Shown here piece after piece: positions 63,461 to 64,000 of a stretch of 64,000 nucleotides of DNA. The position numbers were made by a program, and so were the translations under genes. Position 1 is the stretch's first letter. Each line of letters starts with the position of its first letter. This stretch comes from Chloroflexaceae bacterium (GTDB lineage: Bacteria; Chloroflexota; Chloroflexia; Chloroflexales; Chloroflexaceae). Where the stretch lies: contig JANQID010000083.1 of NCBI GenBank assembly GCA_028282325.1, positions 1-64,000 of the forward strand. The letters are read 5' to 3'. Below the pieces are notes generated by a model. The model did no database searches. It had not been told where the DNA came from and was given only the letters and a program-made list of their open reading frames with translations.

Positions 63461-64000
63461 TCAGTATGCCAGCAATTCACGCGCCGCCGCCGCGATTCTA
63501 GTCGCGTCCGGACGATAGGCATCCTCCAACGGCGGGCTGTAGGGTACAGGCGTATCGGGCGCAGCCACCCGCATGATCGGTCCGTCGAGATGCTCGAACG
63601 CATGCTCGGCGATCAGCGCGGCGATTTCGCCGCCGACGCTGGCCATAATGTTCGCTTCGTGGACAATCAACACCTTGCTCGTCTTCGCCACCGTGGTCAG
63701 TATCGCCTCGACATCGAGCGGCTTGAGCGAACGCAGATCGAGCACTTCCAGGCTGGCGCCCTCTTTGGCCAACGTCTCGGCAGCGGTCAGCGCCTCGTGA
63801 ACCATTGGCCCATAGGTGATGATGCTCAGATCGTCGCCGGCGCGCCGGATCGCCGCCACGCCGATCGGCGTGACGCCGTCTTCGCCGTCGGGCGTTGAGC
63901 CGCGCAGCGAGCGATAGAGATATTTGCTTTCCAGATAGATCACCGGATTGGGATCACGAATCGCGCTGATAAGAAGTCCGCGTGCATCAGCAGGAGTTGC
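63461..64000 (-). CDS. 2-oxoacid dehydrogenase E1 component, beta subunit (3' part)
   Basis: The C-terminal 179 residues of a transketolase-like E1 beta subunit; the gene runs off the right edge with an open frame. Segments SAIRDPNPVIYLESKYLY, SIITYGPMVHEALTAAE, LEVLDLRSLKPLDVEAILTT and KVLIVHEANIMASVGGEI are typical of the pyruvate/branched-chain group, which passes the acyl group from thiamine diphosphate to lipoyl-E2. Which oxoacid is used cannot be told. An in-frame ATG at 63943 is internal and not the start. Confidence 0.93.
   Translation of the reverse strand, partial: ATPADARGLLISAIRDPNPVIYLESKYLYRSLRGSTPDGEDGVTPIGVAAIRRAGDDLSIITYGPMVHEALTAAETLAKEGASLEVLDLRSLKPLDVEAILTTVAKTSKVLIVHEANIMASVGGEIAALIAEHAFEHLDGPIMRVAAPDTPVPYSPPLEDAYRPDATRIAAAARELLAY

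Noticed and set aside
1-64000. CRISPR arrays, insertion sequences, prophage or integrase genes
   Set aside because: No spaced direct-repeat array, transposase, terminal repeats or phage genes were found on either strand.

Overview
The window reads as a chromosomal segment of a Chloroflexota bacterium (Chloroflexia, Roseiflexus/Chloroflexus-like). This is inferred from protein style: a very large multi-GAF phosphatase, GTP-type PEP carboxykinase, a propionyl-CoA-type carboxyltransferase, a histone-deacetylase-like hydrolase and lipoprotein thioredoxin/cytochrome genes. No rRNA is present to prove it. Coding is dense on both strands. I found no tRNA, rRNA, CRISPR array, complete insertion sequence or prophage.

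Layout. 0-4.6 kb (minus): streptomycin operon rpsL-rpsG-fusA-(SAM methyltransferase)-tuf behind a near-consensus promoter. 4.6-10.1 kb: response regulator/Roadblock fusion, aspS, a WecB/TagA glycosyltransferase and a carboxyltransferase. 10.3-12 kb (plus): a partner-switching set of two anti-sigma-type kinases and a STAS antagonist. 12-25.9 kb: housekeeping and surface-sugar genes (PfkB-type kinase, aminotransferase, TlpA lipoprotein, LuxR-type regulator, RmlC-like protein, miaA, trmD, ferredoxin, THUMP methyltransferase, hisH-hisA, HDAC-like protein), with a decayed glycoside-hydrolase remnant at 15.2-15.5 kb. 26-29.4 kb: pckG and a GT4 glycosyltransferase.

29.5-42.1 kb is a phosphonate island. 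A minus-strand operon phnC-E-D-G-H-I-J-K-L-M plus a hexapeptide acetyltransferase encodes phosphonate uptake and the C-P lyase complex. It is preceded by an 11-bp-phased Pho-box-like repeat and a divergent RpiR/SIS regulator, followed by a convergent 2H phosphoesterase, and flanked by a sugar-phosphate epimerase whose upstream region carries a similar phased array. phnF, phnN and phnP are absent. The main discovery is that PhnJ, the catalytic subunit, lacks three of the four conserved C-terminal cysteines, including the equivalents of two Fe-S ligands and of the thiyl-radical cysteine, while the frame and the rest of the operon look intact.

42.5-51 kb: HAD phosphatase, MDR dehydrogenase, TrmO, an AraC/GyrI pair, a truncated PD-(D/E)XK-like gene, a TetR regulator with an alpha-amylase-family enzyme sharing one palindromic operator, cytochrome c, DsbA-like lipoprotein and endonuclease III. 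51-64 kb: an internally duplicated SPW-repeat membrane protein, an MFS sugar symporter, YgfZ-like protein, a six-GAF SpoIIE phosphatase joined to a von Willebrand-factor-A membrane protein, an alpha/beta hydrolase and the 3' part of a 2-oxoacid dehydrogenase E1 beta gene.
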